DNA of 64,000 nucleotides, taken from positions 60,993,038-61,057,037 of the forward strand of contig JBANSL010000007.1 in the NCBI GenBank assembly GCA_037127255.1, read 5' to 3'. This DNA is from Persicaria tinctoria. Its lineage: Eukaryota > Streptophyta > Magnoliopsida > Caryophyllales > Polygonaceae. Within the stretch, counting starts at the first letter, position 1; every line of letters begins with the position of its first letter. The translations under genes were made by a program, and so were the position numbers. This document shows, in pieces, positions 33,391-45,300 of this stretch. The notes beneath the pieces are model-generated. The model was given only the letters and a program-made list of their open reading frames with translations, did not search any database and was not told where the DNA came from.

Positions 33391-34117
33391 TGACGATGCC
33401 ATATAAAATAGGCATATTAAATAACAGCAGTATAACGTTATAAATAGGCCACCCAACACAAAAAGACATTTGGCCCCACTACAAGATTCCTCGCGAGTAA
33501 ATTACTCGATCAAGTCCTGACCAAACCCAACACCCTCAAAAACCTTGACCCATATTTCCTTGCGACCTAAATCTTAGTATAAACCCGCGTACGAACCAGG
33601 ATAGGTCCCCCAAGTACCTCGTGGCTCTCTGGGACCCTAGCAAGTAGCTTGCTGGCTCAAGCACTTCATCTCTAATAGCACCACGTGTATTGCCTATACC
33701 CCTAAGCGTGAGGGCATGCATTGCACGTGTCCTATGTAAAACCATGTGGTCGCCAGCCAGCTACTCGTTTGGTTTCCCTATAAATACCCCACTCCGACCT
33801 CAAAGACAAGGATCCGATTCAAGATAGAAAGTAGAAGAGTTGTTATTGCCTCCCGGACCTAAAGCCCCCGGAGTTGAGTTCTTAAGATCTTTGATCGGAG
33901 AAGAACGTTCTTTGAATAAGAACATCACCTGACTTCCTCTCAAGTCGACGACCGAACGGTTCAAATCCTCGCGAGCCAAACATACCGTCTCCATCGCTTG
34001 GACTAATAAACGCATAACCTGATCATCACCCCTCACGGTTAAGACTTGCAGGTATTTCAAGTCATTTTGTCGTCAAGATGAGATAATAAGTACAGGTGAA
34101 ATTCCACGATCGCGTCA
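33391..34117 (+). repeat. 3' LTR of Tat element
   Basis: 727 bp, TGACGATGCC to CGCGTCA, collinear with 1240-1965. A purine-rich CGAGGAGATA precedes it. ATAGC follows as target duplicate of ATAAC. Confidence 0.92.
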
Positions 34118-34890
34118 ATAGCATGCCTCCATTCCAAGAATTTTGATGCTTTTGTGAAGCAAGTTGGCTCTTCCGAGATAGGTGATGATGTCACTATAAA
34201 GGAGCAAGGTGGTTAGGGAATTGTGTCATCGAAGCGTTGGAGGTTCTTGAAAATGTTGGTTTGGCTCTTATAAGCATATGTTTTGAAGGTAATGGGATGG
34301 ATGGTAAAGGGGTTGGGTCAACTGGTTGCAAGAATGACGTGGGGTAGGATAAAGAAGAAGAAGAAGATGGTGTTTTAGAAGATAAGGGCTTTGAGAATCC
34401 ATACTTGTCATGAGATTCGACAAGGAATATTGATCCTCATAATTCCAATAGTGTTCGTGAGATTCAGGCATCCGCAGGATCGAATTCGACCACCAATTGA
34501 TTGAGTAGGCAACCTTCCGGCAAGAGATTCACATTAGATAGGGTTGTCATCATTGCATCGTAGTCATTTACGAGACTAGCCAACAAATGTGTTATGAACT
34601 CATTTCCGAAAATTGGCTAACCAACTACATGAATTTTATAAAGGAGAATCTTTACCTTGTTGAAGCATTCAATGATATTTTCTCTCCCCCCCCCCCAAGC
34701 CCGAAAATTTCCCGATAGATAATTTGAGCGCTTGATTTCTCAGCATAGAGGCTATGAAGCCTGCCATAAATCTGTCTTAATGTTTCACAGTCAAGACTTT
34801 GAACCATGACTAATTGATCTTTTGTAATCCAATCTTCAACTGAACTGGATTTTTTTTCCCGGTGATGGTTGGGCACGAGAAGGAGCTCTC
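34118..34890 (-). pseudogene. Copia gag fragment, decayed
   Basis: Minus-strand frames give gag-like blocks: VEDWITKDQLVMVQSL, TLRQIYGRLHSLYAEKSSAQ (usually W..L...Y...S.A.), then after a C-run frameshift FNKVKILLYKIHVVG and FITHLLASLVNDYDAMMTTL (usually L..LP..YD.....L). It continues into serine-rich linker sequence up to the Tat insertion point at 34117/34118. It is one half of the outermost element, the RT half being at 640-1239. Non-functional. Confidence 0.6.
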
Positions 34891-35099
34891 AACGAAGCCC
34901 ATCAACCGCTAGGATCTCAATTCTCAAGTATGGCACAATCTATCGTTGCCAAGTAGTAAAATTTATTACTGATAATTTGATGGTATTGAGGTTGTTGAAA
35001 CTTGAGACATTGAAGAGTGGGGATTCATTCATGACAAGGAAATTTTCATGGGTTTATGGGTTTGTGTGGATAGAATAAGAGGGTTTAGATGTTGAACTT

Positions 35100-35350
35100 A
35101 AAATGCTTTGCTACCATAGTAGCAGACAAGTTTACTAGCACCATTGCGGTGCTGGAAGTGTATTATTTCATTGATGATTCAAACGATTTACAGGTCTAGC
35201 ACGCACATAGGCATGCTCATATATAGAAGAAATACAACTGTGCTAGGAATTTTCTATAAGATTCTTTCTAATCTTGGCCTTGTGTTTCTTGTTGTTGATC
35301 ATCCTCTTCGGACTCCTTAATCTCATATTTAATTAGTTGTGGTGATGACC
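35100..35350 (-). repeat. probable LTR and primer site of the outermost Copia
   Basis: On the minus strand CTATATATGAGCATGCC is followed by CATCAATGAAATAATACAC, a TATA and leader arrangement common in Copia LTRs. At 35104-35115 TGGTAGCAAAGC matches the tRNA-Met primer site TGGTATCAGAGC at 10 of 12 bases. It lies just upstream of the gag remnant in the right orientation. Confidence 0.4.
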
Positions 35351-36476
35351 TGCTAGTAAAAATACATTAAAAAAAAACTAAAATGGTTTTTTTTTAAAAG
35401 AAAACCACCCCTTGTCATTACAAACAAGTCAAATCCAATTCGATAAGATTAAAATCAATCAAAATAATTATTGGAAAGAATAAATATTTTGTAAATTTGT
35501 GCAAGCCAATTGAGCAATTTAGGGGACGTATGGGACGAGTTTATAATCTAATTTTGAAGTTGAAAAAATAAATTAAAGTACCTTTTATCTTTAAAATTTA
35601 AAAGTTATTATAAGTGTATTTTTTTCAAAAATATAAATAAAGTCTAAAATAATTCGGGTTTAAATGTCTCCCACGGAACCTTAATTTCGGTCGAATGTAT
35701 ATATAGGTCACGATAACTCAATGAGTGTCACAGTTAGATCTAGCAACTAGGCTGATTGGGTCGGGTTTGAGTCGGAGTTGTTCGGGTCGGGTCAACTCGG
35801 GTAAAATTTGTGCTCGGTCTTTGGTCGGGTTGGGTTGGTTTCGTCGAAATGAATTTCAGAATAGTCGGGTTTTGGGTTGAATTAGGTCATCCTCGTTCAG
35901 GTTTCAGGTCAAAGCGGGTCGAACACGTTCTGGTATCGGGTCAAGAGACTAGTCGATCTCATTCGGATTTGGTGTCAAAGTGGGTATATGTTTATACAGA
36001 TTGAAATGTTGAATCATGTTAATTCCGATAATTGATTTGATTTAGTTGAATTTATAATTCACGTTATTTGTGTCTTTTAAAACGTATTTTTAATTCCATT
36101 TCCATTTGCCAATATTTTGTTATCAAAACCATAACCTCTCCCACATCTAAAATATAATACACGTTATTTCTGTATTTTAAAAAAGTATTTTTAAGTAAAA
36201 ATAATTCAAGTTATAAGTTAATCATACTATTCGTCTTTGATTATTGAGAATTTGGGATTCAGAATTCAAGTCGATCATTCATATTTCAGTACATTATTTG
36301 CATCAATTGATATGAATATATGATGACTTTTAGAGTCTCGACTCTCTAGTAGTAGAGTGAACTTGGCTCTTTTTTGACATAATTTTGAATAATAACGAAG
36401 TAAACAAACTATTGACTATATGCAAACAATTAAACAAGATAACCGTAATAATTGTATTTCATGAGTACTTGTACAT
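35351..36476. other. AT-rich DNA with a GGGTCGG-rich repeat
   Basis: No gene. 35750-35990 is dense in GGGTCGGGTT/GGGTTGGGTC-type words, a composition known from dispersed plant repeats. A similar tract resumes at 38395-38600 after the Harbinger-like element, so the two are probably halves of one interrupted repeat. The rest is AT-rich. Confidence 0.45.
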
Positions 36477-36479
36477 TTA

Positions 36480-38387
36480 GCGCGTGTTTGGCAAATTGGG
36501 GCTTTTTTAGGAGTTGGGGTTTTTTTAGGAGTTGGAGTTTATTTGGTGTATTATGGAGGTGTGGGAGGTGGAGTTTTTTTTTAAATAACCCTGAAAAAAA
36601 CCTAATTGGTGTTTGGCGGATATAAGGGGTTGAAGATATATTTATGGGCAAAATGACTTTTATGTCCTCAATTTTATTTGTTCATCCCTTACCCATTGCC
36701 CTCATTTGTTCTTTGTGTTGGATCGAACAACAAGAGGCGTTGGAAACCCTAGGTCAGATCTGTTGGCCGGTTGCTCCAAGGTAAGTGATTCCTCATTCCT
36801 CCTGCTACAATTTCTTATTTCAAACCAAAGGGGAGGCCGACTGGTGGTTGAATGAGCCTGAATCGGACAGCTTGTAACGAAAACCTGTTATTTTCACTTG
36901 TCTGGGCAAATTCACCTTTTTTTTTTTTATCACCGCTTGTTTTCAAAGAAGGCAAACAACAACAAAATGGAACAAGAAGATGCATCTAAAGAGGAAATCT
37001 TCAAGGTAATCAATCTATGGCAATGGCAAACACTAGAAAGTCAGAAATAATGGAATGGCCTCTGGAAGCTCGTATGCAATCTTTCTTTTCATTTTTTTTT
37101 ACAAGGGATATGTCTTTTTATTTTTTTTATACAAGGGTGATTATAAATATGAACTCACTGTTCTTGTCCTTACGGAATCATTCACTAGTGATTATATTCA
37201 CTTTATGAAAAGAGCTGCATCATATACTCAAAGCTATGTTTCCTAAGCAAAATGGTAAGTAGTTGCTGGACTAATGACAATGGCAGGCCTGTCATCCTCT
37301 TTATGTTGCAAACTCAGGCTTCCCCAATTGAATGCAAGTGATTCAGGACACTCAAATGACTGTAAAACAAGCAATATGTAGAATGCAAGAATCTAGTAAT
37401 CCATAGTGAAGTCTCAAGTGACATCAATCAGGACTTCATATAAGCAAGTGACAGAAAGTGAAGCAATCAAGTGAATGGAGGAACAAAGAAGCAAGTTACC
37501 AACGCCTGCCACCATGGTTCGATAGGCTCATCCCCTCCGATCCAAGGGTACTTCTCGGGACAACCACTCGGCCAACTACCGGAAGAGTCTAACATGTTTG
37601 TGGACGGAAAAGAAGAGAGTATAAGCATCATTTTCAATGAAACCATGTGCTCCACTGCTATTATAGAAACACATCAGTCAAGTCAAACAATTTCCAATTC
37701 TAAACAACACAGGCTTCCCCAATCGATTTCATTCAAAACACACAGGCTTCCCCAGTCGCTTTCATTCATAGATTGTTTGCCAATTACAACTCTCTATCGA
37801 TTTCAATCGATACAAGAACTCCCAATTGCTTCGCTTTCATTCAAAACAAGAACTCCCAAACGCTTTCTTTGAAAACAAGAGCGCCCAATCAATTTCATTC
37901 AAAACAATTAGTCCCAATCTATTTCAATCAAACCACTGGCCGAAAATACCTAATCCCATCGAATCGAGTCCCCCAATACAACCCCTAATCGATTTCAGTG
38001 TTTGCGCAAAACCCTAACCCTTTCGATTTGAGATCCGGAAGTCGAAAGTTCATCAATTTCAACCCAGAACAGTAAACACGAAGAAGAAGAAGAAGGATGA
38101 TGAAGATGGAGGCCAACGGAACAAGGAAGAAGAGGAGGCGTACATGAAAGTGAGGGCAAACGAAGAACGACGACTGCTGCGAGGGCAAGCTCTGCACGAG
38201 GGCAATATTGAACAACTTCTCGAAAGCCCTTGAAATAAACTCCATAATCTAGCCCAAGGTTATGAAATCATGGAAAATAACCTGCAACTTGAACTCCTTG
38301 AAGCCGATCCAAAAACTGCTATTAAACGCGAGCTTACATTTGTTTTAAACCTTTGAAACCTGATGAAAAGCGCTATCAAACACGCGC
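36480..38387. mobile_element. 1.9-kb PIF/Harbinger-like non-autonomous element
   Basis: Ends are GCGCGTGTTTGGCA and, reversed, GCGCGTGTTTGATA, with 12 of 14 alike. Both flanks are TTA (36477-36479 and 38388-38390), the 3-bp target duplication of PIF/Harbinger. No transposase is seen. Inside are gene-like pieces: CCAAG|GTAAGTGATT at about 36780, a basic/acidic exon-like run MEQEDASKEEIF ending AAG|GTAATC at about 37005, and a minus-strand GCPEKYPWIGGDEPIEPWWQ frame at 37467-37655. Imperfect repeats of about 30 bp with TCGATTTCATTCAAAACA lie at 37715-37925. Confidence 0.75.
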
Positions 38388-38390
38388 TTA

Positions 38391-38876
38391 GTATGAGATG
38401 ACCATATAGAAAATATTCAAGTCGAGTTGGGTTGGGTCATGTTTGGATCTGATTTGTCTATGTTCGTGTCAATTTGGGCATCGGATCAAAACGGGTCTTA
38501 CTCAGGTTTGAATTCGGATTGTGTATGATGATAATAGATTTTTGAATTTTCGGTCGGATCTGATTCGGATCGGTCAGTTTGGGTTAGATCTTGCCCGCTC
38601 TAGACTAGTCATTGTCCAGTCGATTGGGGAAAGAACAAACAAGATGCTCGTTTAATTTCCTAGTCTCCGAAAAAGGCAGTATCTTATTCTTCCACACTTG
38701 TTTCGTCTTCCTCCTCCCTCTCAATCTCGTCTGGTTTGGTTCGAAATTGAATTTGCAGCATCTCCGGTCGAGAAGAGGTCTCAACGCACTTTCAAGGTTT
38801 AGCCCCCGCCTACAAATTGGGTATTTTGGGAGCTGTTCTTCCCCAAATAACCGGAGCCGCCAGCAAAAGCGAACAG
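38391..38876. other. repeat tail and leader of bHLH gene
   Basis: 38395-38600 is a GGATCGG/GGGTTGG-rich repeat. 38600-38876 is CT-rich (TTCCTCCTCCCTCTCAATCTC) and probably the promoter-proximal part and 5' UTR of the bHLH gene. No clear TATA box. Confidence 0.45.
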
Positions 38877-41561
38877 ATGAGATCAACAAAGGACAACACT
38901 CACAGTCGCGCTATCCACGAAGAGGAAGAGGAGTATGAGGACGAATTCAGTACCAAGAAGGACGGGACTTCCAGTTCCAAAGGTTCGAACTTTTCCCTAT
39001 CTGTTCCTATTAGATCCCAGATGCTGGCATGACACATTCTTTTTTGGGGGAAAACTTAGATTTGATGTTTGTGTTTGGGAGGTTAATAGAAATCGACCAT
39101 GTCGGCTTCTTCCAGTTTGTGCCAATTGCGTCAATTTTGTACTTTATTTTTGCCCCGTGAAGGTTGGAAATTTGTTAGTAGCTTATATTGCCCAATTTTC
39201 GCATGGAATTCCAGATGGGAAGGGCAATGATAGGGCAAACGCTATTCGCTCGAAGCACTCGGTCACCGAGCAACGGCGGAGGTGCAAGATTAATGAGAGG
39301 TAAATGACCTCTTTTGTTCCTTGTTTTTAATTGAATTTGATTTGAAGAAATTTGCATATGATATTATCCAGTAATTTGGGATTATTTATTTCTTTTGTAT
39401 TCACATTCGAGTAGAGATCAGTTTAGAGTACCAAATTGTCGATAAGGAATGACCTCTGATGAAATTAGGGTTCCTATTAGCTTCTCTTGGTGTGTAGTTG
39501 TAACTGCATTCTGCAGTGTCGCTGGGATCGTCTGATAGTATTAGTGTATGTAGGATAGGTTGTCTAATACCGGAAAGGACTTGTGGGTAGTCTCCGGTTC
39601 GAATCTCGGATGACCGCTCTTTATTTACCAGTTCAAGGATAGATTGTCTAATCCTCCTTTATAGCATGCTTTTAGCTTTTTACACCTTTATTTTTTCGAC
39701 TTCTTGTATTTCTGCATGGATTTTATCACATTTCCTTGATTTTTGGAATGGAGATTCTGAAATATACCTGTCCAAGAAGATTGTCATTAACTAGTTTTGC
39801 ATACTTTCTTGAACGACTGAGTTTGACTGTGAAATTTGGATTCTGATGGTTTCATTCCATTTACATGCAGATTCCAGATGTTGCGCGATCTCATACCTCA
39901 CGGTGATCATAAGAGAGACACAGCGTCTTTCCTCTTAGAGGTACCTAGTAAAATTAGCATTCTACTTCGATTGACAGATGGGCTTTTAGCTTTAGATTCT
40001 GCTGAGAAGGAGATTTCATCTTGTTGAATGACCTAAAATAGGAAAACTGTTTCAGCTGCTGATAGTTTTCTCAATTTTGTAGGTAATAGAGTATGTTCAA
40101 CTCTTACAAGAGAAAGTACAAAACTACGAAGGTTCACACCAGGAATGGAGTGCAGAACCCACCAAATTGATGCCATGGGTAAGTTTAATTTTATCTCTTT
40201 CTTGTATATTAGGTTCTTTTATTTCCGAAGATAAGTAAAGAAAAGGGACCATGGAAGTTGAATAGTTACGGCTTACTTGTTCATATTTGGTACAGCATGC
40301 TGCGTGAGTTTACTTTGCTGTTTTATGCCAAATTAGTTCATGTGACTTCGTTATCTTGAATCAGAGGCATAGTCACTGGCGAAATCAAAGTCTCCTCACC
40401 CATCCTCAATCCATAAATAATGGTTCTGGACCCACAATGCCATTTTCCGGGAAGTCAGATGAGAGGAACGTCAGTATTAACCCTGGTGTGGTTGTGAATG
40501 CACAGACATCACTTGACCTAGATGCTAATCAGGATGCTTATAGAGTGCTAGGTGAGCCACAATTGGAGCTGGCAGAGAAGGTGCCTACTTTATCCTCACT
40601 TTTACACGTGCAAATGCCCTCTCATGTGCGCACCGATGATATGTTCGCCCATCCTTCTCAAGGAATGGCTTCTGATTCACAATCGACTGATTGCCCCATC
40701 GCAAGTGATAACCGACAGGATGAACATACGATTGAAGGGGGCACTATCAGCATCTCCAGCACCTATTCCCAGGAGTGAGTATGGTATCACTGAGTTACCT
40801 TGCATATTGTCACTTGGTCTAGATAAATCTGTTAAACATTGAATGAGCACAATCACCTAGGAATTTTTTTTTTCAACTGGGTATGAAAATCAATCCATCG
40901 ATGTGGGCATTACAGATTAGATAGCAAGGTAACAAATAGATTGGGAACGTTTTTTTGGTTGTTGTTGTTGGGTGAAAGTGAAAAATCTGATTGCCTAGAA
41001 CTAGATCCTTCAGTCACTTGGGATTTTGGGTAATACTTTTACCTTAAAACACTTTCATTTACGTTAATGAGCATATCTATACTGTGATAATGCAAGGGTT
41101 GAACTAGAGCGATTCTTTGAGCTGCTGGCGGAAGTGGTCATATACTCATGTCTCTGTGTACTTGTGTAGGTTGTTAACTACGTTGACGCAAGCATTGCAG
41201 AGTTCTGGAGTGGATCTAGCAAAGGCAAGAATCTCCATACAGATTGATCTTGGCAAGCGAGCTGATCAAGTTCTCACACAAGATGTACCTCATGTTAAGG
41301 TATGTCAAGGGGCCTTTGCAATATAATTTTTTCTGATGGCTTTTTTTTAACGCCTCTATTCAAGGCATATTGCACTTTGAATGAGTCGGCTTCCTTGCAT
41401 GGTTCTTCAGTATTTTCTGTATGCTTAATGTATTAATATTCCTATTCTTTACAATCCACTGCCAGGAACACGAGAACGGTTCCTGCACTCTGGGCGTGGC
41501 ACATCAAAGAGAAGGGATTCAACAGGAGTTGGAGCAAGCTCATAAGAGACTAAAGACGTGA
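38877..41561 (+). CDS. BIM2: BIM-type bHLH transcription factor, seven exons
   Basis: Exons: 38877-38982, 39215-39299, 39871-39940, 40083-40178, 40365-40774, 41170-41299, 41466-41561. All have GT-AG borders and phases agree, giving 330 residues, close to the known BIM2 length of about 310. An acidic N-terminus ([11 protein letters not shown]) precedes the bHLH (residues about 48-100): [18 protein letters not shown] with His50-Glu54-Arg58, the E-box/G-box reading residues, then [20 protein letters not shown]. Family blocks follow: [54 protein letters not shown] proteins are nuclear partners of BES1/BZR1 in brassinosteroid responses. The start was chosen by BIM homology; an upstream in-frame stretch has no ATG. 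Intact, and converges with the peptidase gene. Confidence 0.88.
39552..39652 (+). mobile_element. 67-bp retroposed insert in BIM intron 2
   Basis: AGGATAGGTTGTCTAAT (39552-39568) and AGGATAGATTGTCTAAT (39636-39652) flank a 67-base insert, a 17-bp target duplication with one mismatch. The insert contains GGTTCGAATCTC, a tRNA-type B box, with no full tRNA. It looks like a truncated tRNA-derived SINE or retroposed tRNA piece. Confidence 0.6.
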
Positions 41562-42370
41562 TTAGTATGATGGAATCTATGTTGTATCTTGTTCAGATTT
41601 GTTTAGATTCAACTATTGGCTGTTATTAAATTGGGATGAACATCTGAAAGTGAACTTAAAGGTTACTAATTTTGGTTTCTGAGATTTCAATTGCAACTTT
41701 TCCCCCCAAGTTGCTTCTCTTCATGTTATCCGTTGAACAAATTGCTAACCAGTTAATGTTTTGCCAGGAATCTGGAAGTGTACCTCATATTTCTGCTGAC
41801 ATGATTAAGGGGTGCTGACGACAATTCTGAGTTGCGCCACACCCACACAGGCCACAAGCCACAAGGATATGTTTCATGTTTTATGGGAGTGTTGATTACT
41901 GTAAAATTTAGAATTGGACACGTTGAATGTTTTATGTGAATGTTGATTAGATTTATGTTGTTAAGATTAGTGATACACAATCTTTGTAATTATGACCTGT
42001 TGAAGACATTAGCTTTAAGAATGCCTGCAAAGAGAGAATGATTTATTGAGCTTGCAAGTGATTGTCTTTTTGTTTTCCAAATCAATAATGTTCTCTCACA
42101 TCATAGTTGCAGACTTAATTTGAGGTGAGAGTCCATCTGGACCTGGTGACATACTGAAGAATTCAGAGTGCACCTCTCATCGTCTTCATATGTTACAGTT
42201 GAATACAGTACTACCACTTGGCTTGTATTTTGTATGAAGAACACTGTAGTGGTGTACAATTCCAAAGATTTGGAATGCTTCCTCGTGGGTACTTCCACGT
42301 TGCACCAGATTTTGGTTCGGGAAGCCAGCCAGCCAGCCATTTCAGTTGAAGAAAATATCCATTTCCAAGA
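41562..42370. other. intergenic, two 3' UTRs
   Basis: Between the converging stop codons of the BIM and peptidase genes. AT-rich without coding signal, expected to hold both 3' UTRs and polyadenylation sites. Confidence 0.5.
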
Positions 42371-45300
42371 TCACAATCCGGTCTCTTTGGGAGTCTGATT
42401 GTCCAGCAGTTCGATGGCTTTCATTAAAAAAGCATATTCAAAGGCCTTCTCCTCACACTGACCAAAACGACCGCCTTCACTAAAATGCCCTCCGGTCATC
42501 TCCGTCTTTAGAATCACTGACTGGGAGCAATTTCCACATGTCTTCTCACGTACTTTAGCCACCCATTTTGCTGCCTCCCATACTCCAACTCTGAGATTGG
42601 AAAATTCTTGAGCTTAGTTGCAGAGAATTTTGGCTCGACATTACTAACTAGTATAAAATCTTTGCCAGCAAAGACTACCAGCAGAATGCTATTTTTCTTA
42701 CAAAATCACATGTTAAAAATCAAAATCAGCAAAGAAAGAAAAATGCCCCTTTCTGTAATTAAATAAATAAAAGTGTAACGGGTGATTATTCTTGGGGAAA
42801 AATAAGTCGTCTTGTGTAATTTATACGGAGTAAAAAATATGAACTTGCCTTGAGTCGTGGAAGGAAGCAGTGACAAGCATCGCAGGGTAACACGATCCTT
42901 CAGCAACATTGTCATAAGGTGAATAATTGACAATGTTCTCGAATTCAGATTGTATTTCAGGATTCCCAAATTCTTCGTAGTCTAATATGGTTAATGGCAA
43001 GCTGGGATCCATCAACGTATTGCATATATCAAGGAAAGGGACCTGATACACAAAACAAAACCCAAAACATTGCCTTCAACCAAACAAAGATTCGGTTTAT
43101 TCTCATGCCTCCAAGACTGATTTTGTAAGCTATATTGTGGAGTCCAATTTGTACATAACTTTAGTTTAATATCTCAGCAGAATCTCGATTGATGCAAGGC
43201 AAGCTAAAGTCGATCTCATTTAAGAAAATAATCAGCTCTGCAAAATGTATCCTGGCGTACCTTCAGAATGGCAGCACGGAATAAGTCTGGGTAGAGATTG
43301 ATAGCTGCACCCACAACAAGAGATCCAGCACTGTATCCGATACAAGCAAGTCCATCTTTTTTTACATAGCCCTCATCTATGAGATACTTCCCACAGGAGA
43401 TAAAATCATGTATAGAGTTGATCTTATGTGCTCCACTGCCACATTGATGCCATGAAGAATCTCCACCGCTGCCACCCCTGCATATCAAGTATATCCTTTC
43501 ATGAAACTAGCTCAGACAGCACCTCATGTTTGTGTGTATATATTTATATATAAAAAAGATATATATCCTTTCATGTTGACAAAACTTTTGTTTTTTTATT
43601 TACAAAATTTTTTGTTCTCTTCCTTTACTTTTGAAGGAAAGTTAGTTTAATCATGAAACAAAATTTTAGAACTTGATTCATGAAAGATCACTAATAAGTA
43701 TGAATGCAGCAAATGAGTGCTTTGATGATAAACAAATAAGAGAAAGAAACAGTTTGTGTATATTGATGTAAATGAAAATGCCAGTAAGCATTACAACACA
43801 GACCTCACATCAGCAAATGCTATCACCCATCCACGATCAAGTAGACTCAAGCGATCAGGACACCAGCTCTTGTCCAACTCTTCACCGTAAGCACCATAAA
43901 CTTGCAGAAGCCCTGGGTATTGACCCTTATTTACCGAAGTTTTGGAGTAAATGACAGTCAGAGGAATTTGGACACCATCATGTGATATCACTTCATGTCT
44001 CTCAGAAGAATATGTTGCTGAAAAGTCTTTCCAGCTATGGATTACTCCATTTTCTTGATTGGGCATATCCTTTTCTCCTTTGACAGGTGAACCTTCTTTA
44101 CATAATGGATTTCTACCAGAAGAGTCAAATTGAGCTTCAGAAGAGACACCCAGTACTTCCTCTTGGTGAACAACCGTGTACGTCTTTTGGGACATGTTAT
44201 AGTCCACAACAACATCAGGCATCTGCACTTTGCATAAGAAACAAACTTTAGCGAGAACAGTTCAACCAACTTTAAAGTTTAAATCCTTGCAAACTCAAAT
44301 GCCTTAAAAAGTTGAAAGTAAAACTAGAACAACTTACAAAAGTAAAACTTGGAAAGCAAGGTAACTCTCAAGGAGTCTAAATTCCCCAAAGTTCTGATTA
44401 CAGTTTCAGCCTAACCACATCAAGCTATATATCCTCATTCAAAGAATCATACTAGCAACGTTAAGTGCACCAAGATAGAATGATAGATAATCAGATACAA
44501 TGACATCTAGCCAACTCTGAAAAAAAAAAAAACATCTGGCAGCTCAAAAAATATACTGAATGCAACCTAAAATAAATTTTTACAAGCACTTGGTAAGATT
44601 TAAAATACTTAACAACAACAAAAACAACCACCCAGTAAATCCCGCGATTAAGCGGGGTCTGCGGTCAGGATGTAGATGTACACACTCTTTCCCCGAATAA
44701 CGAGCTTTTGAAGTTGTATGATCAGTGAAAAGCAGGCGCATATACACAATTGCATCCATAGATAAAATATAAGCAGGCTAGTATAGAGATGAATATCAAC
44801 ATGAAGGTCCATAAGAATCTTTACCACCGGAGAGGAAAGCACTACACGATAAGCTGAATTCATGAAATCATGATTAGACCCAGGAACCATTCGGCATAAA
44901 TCAGAAGGCACAGGAAAAAACCAAGGATTAAGATCTGTAACTTCCATAACATGCTGCAACACAGACAGAATTTTGTAAAGATGAAGCAATTCTTCCTTGA
45001 CCACATGAAACACTAATCATATTGACGAAGTACCTTATCACTGATATGAAAAGGCAAACTGATGGAGCACATCTTAGAGCATCCCTTACTTTCAAGGAGA
45101 AGAACCAAATGTTCATTGAAAATGTCCATGTCCTGCAAAGTGGTACCTTCACCTGGCAGAAAAATACCCTGAGACGGAATAAAAGTGTAAGTGAAAAATA
45201 GCCAATTACAATGCAAAAACAGAAATTAGGAGGAAAGCAAATGTAAATACAAGCATAAATCATTAACCCTATTTCCATTTGAAACAAAATTAAACCCTAA

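Larger units (their letters stand above)
1240..34117 (+). mobile_element. Tat-lineage Ty3/gypsy LTR retrotransposon with nested insertions
   Basis: The boundaries rest on two long terminal repeats, each beginning TGACGATGCC and ending CGCGTCA, at 1240-1965 and 33391-34117. Flanking 5-mers are ATAAC and ATAGC, a target duplication with one mismatch. The gene order is gag, protease, RT, RNase H, a second archaeal-type RNase H, then integrase, followed by a long 3' region with tandem repeats and an antisense gene. This is the known layout of the Tat/Ogre/Retand lineage. About 33 kb is very long because at least a Copia element, an L1 LINE, an Athila-like element and a MITE lie inside. The body is dead: many stops, PR DTG changed to DTC, and the integrase Glu changed to Lys. 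Whether everything between 16693 and 33390 belonged to one original element is inferred. Confidence 0.85.

Noticed and set aside
37471..37988. 133- and 71-codon frames as a host gene
   Set aside because: Driven by imperfect TTTCATTCAAAACA repeats inside the Harbinger-like element; no domain.
39590..39630. tRNA gene
   Set aside because: Only a B box (GGTTCGAATCTC); no acceptor stem or A box at the right distance.
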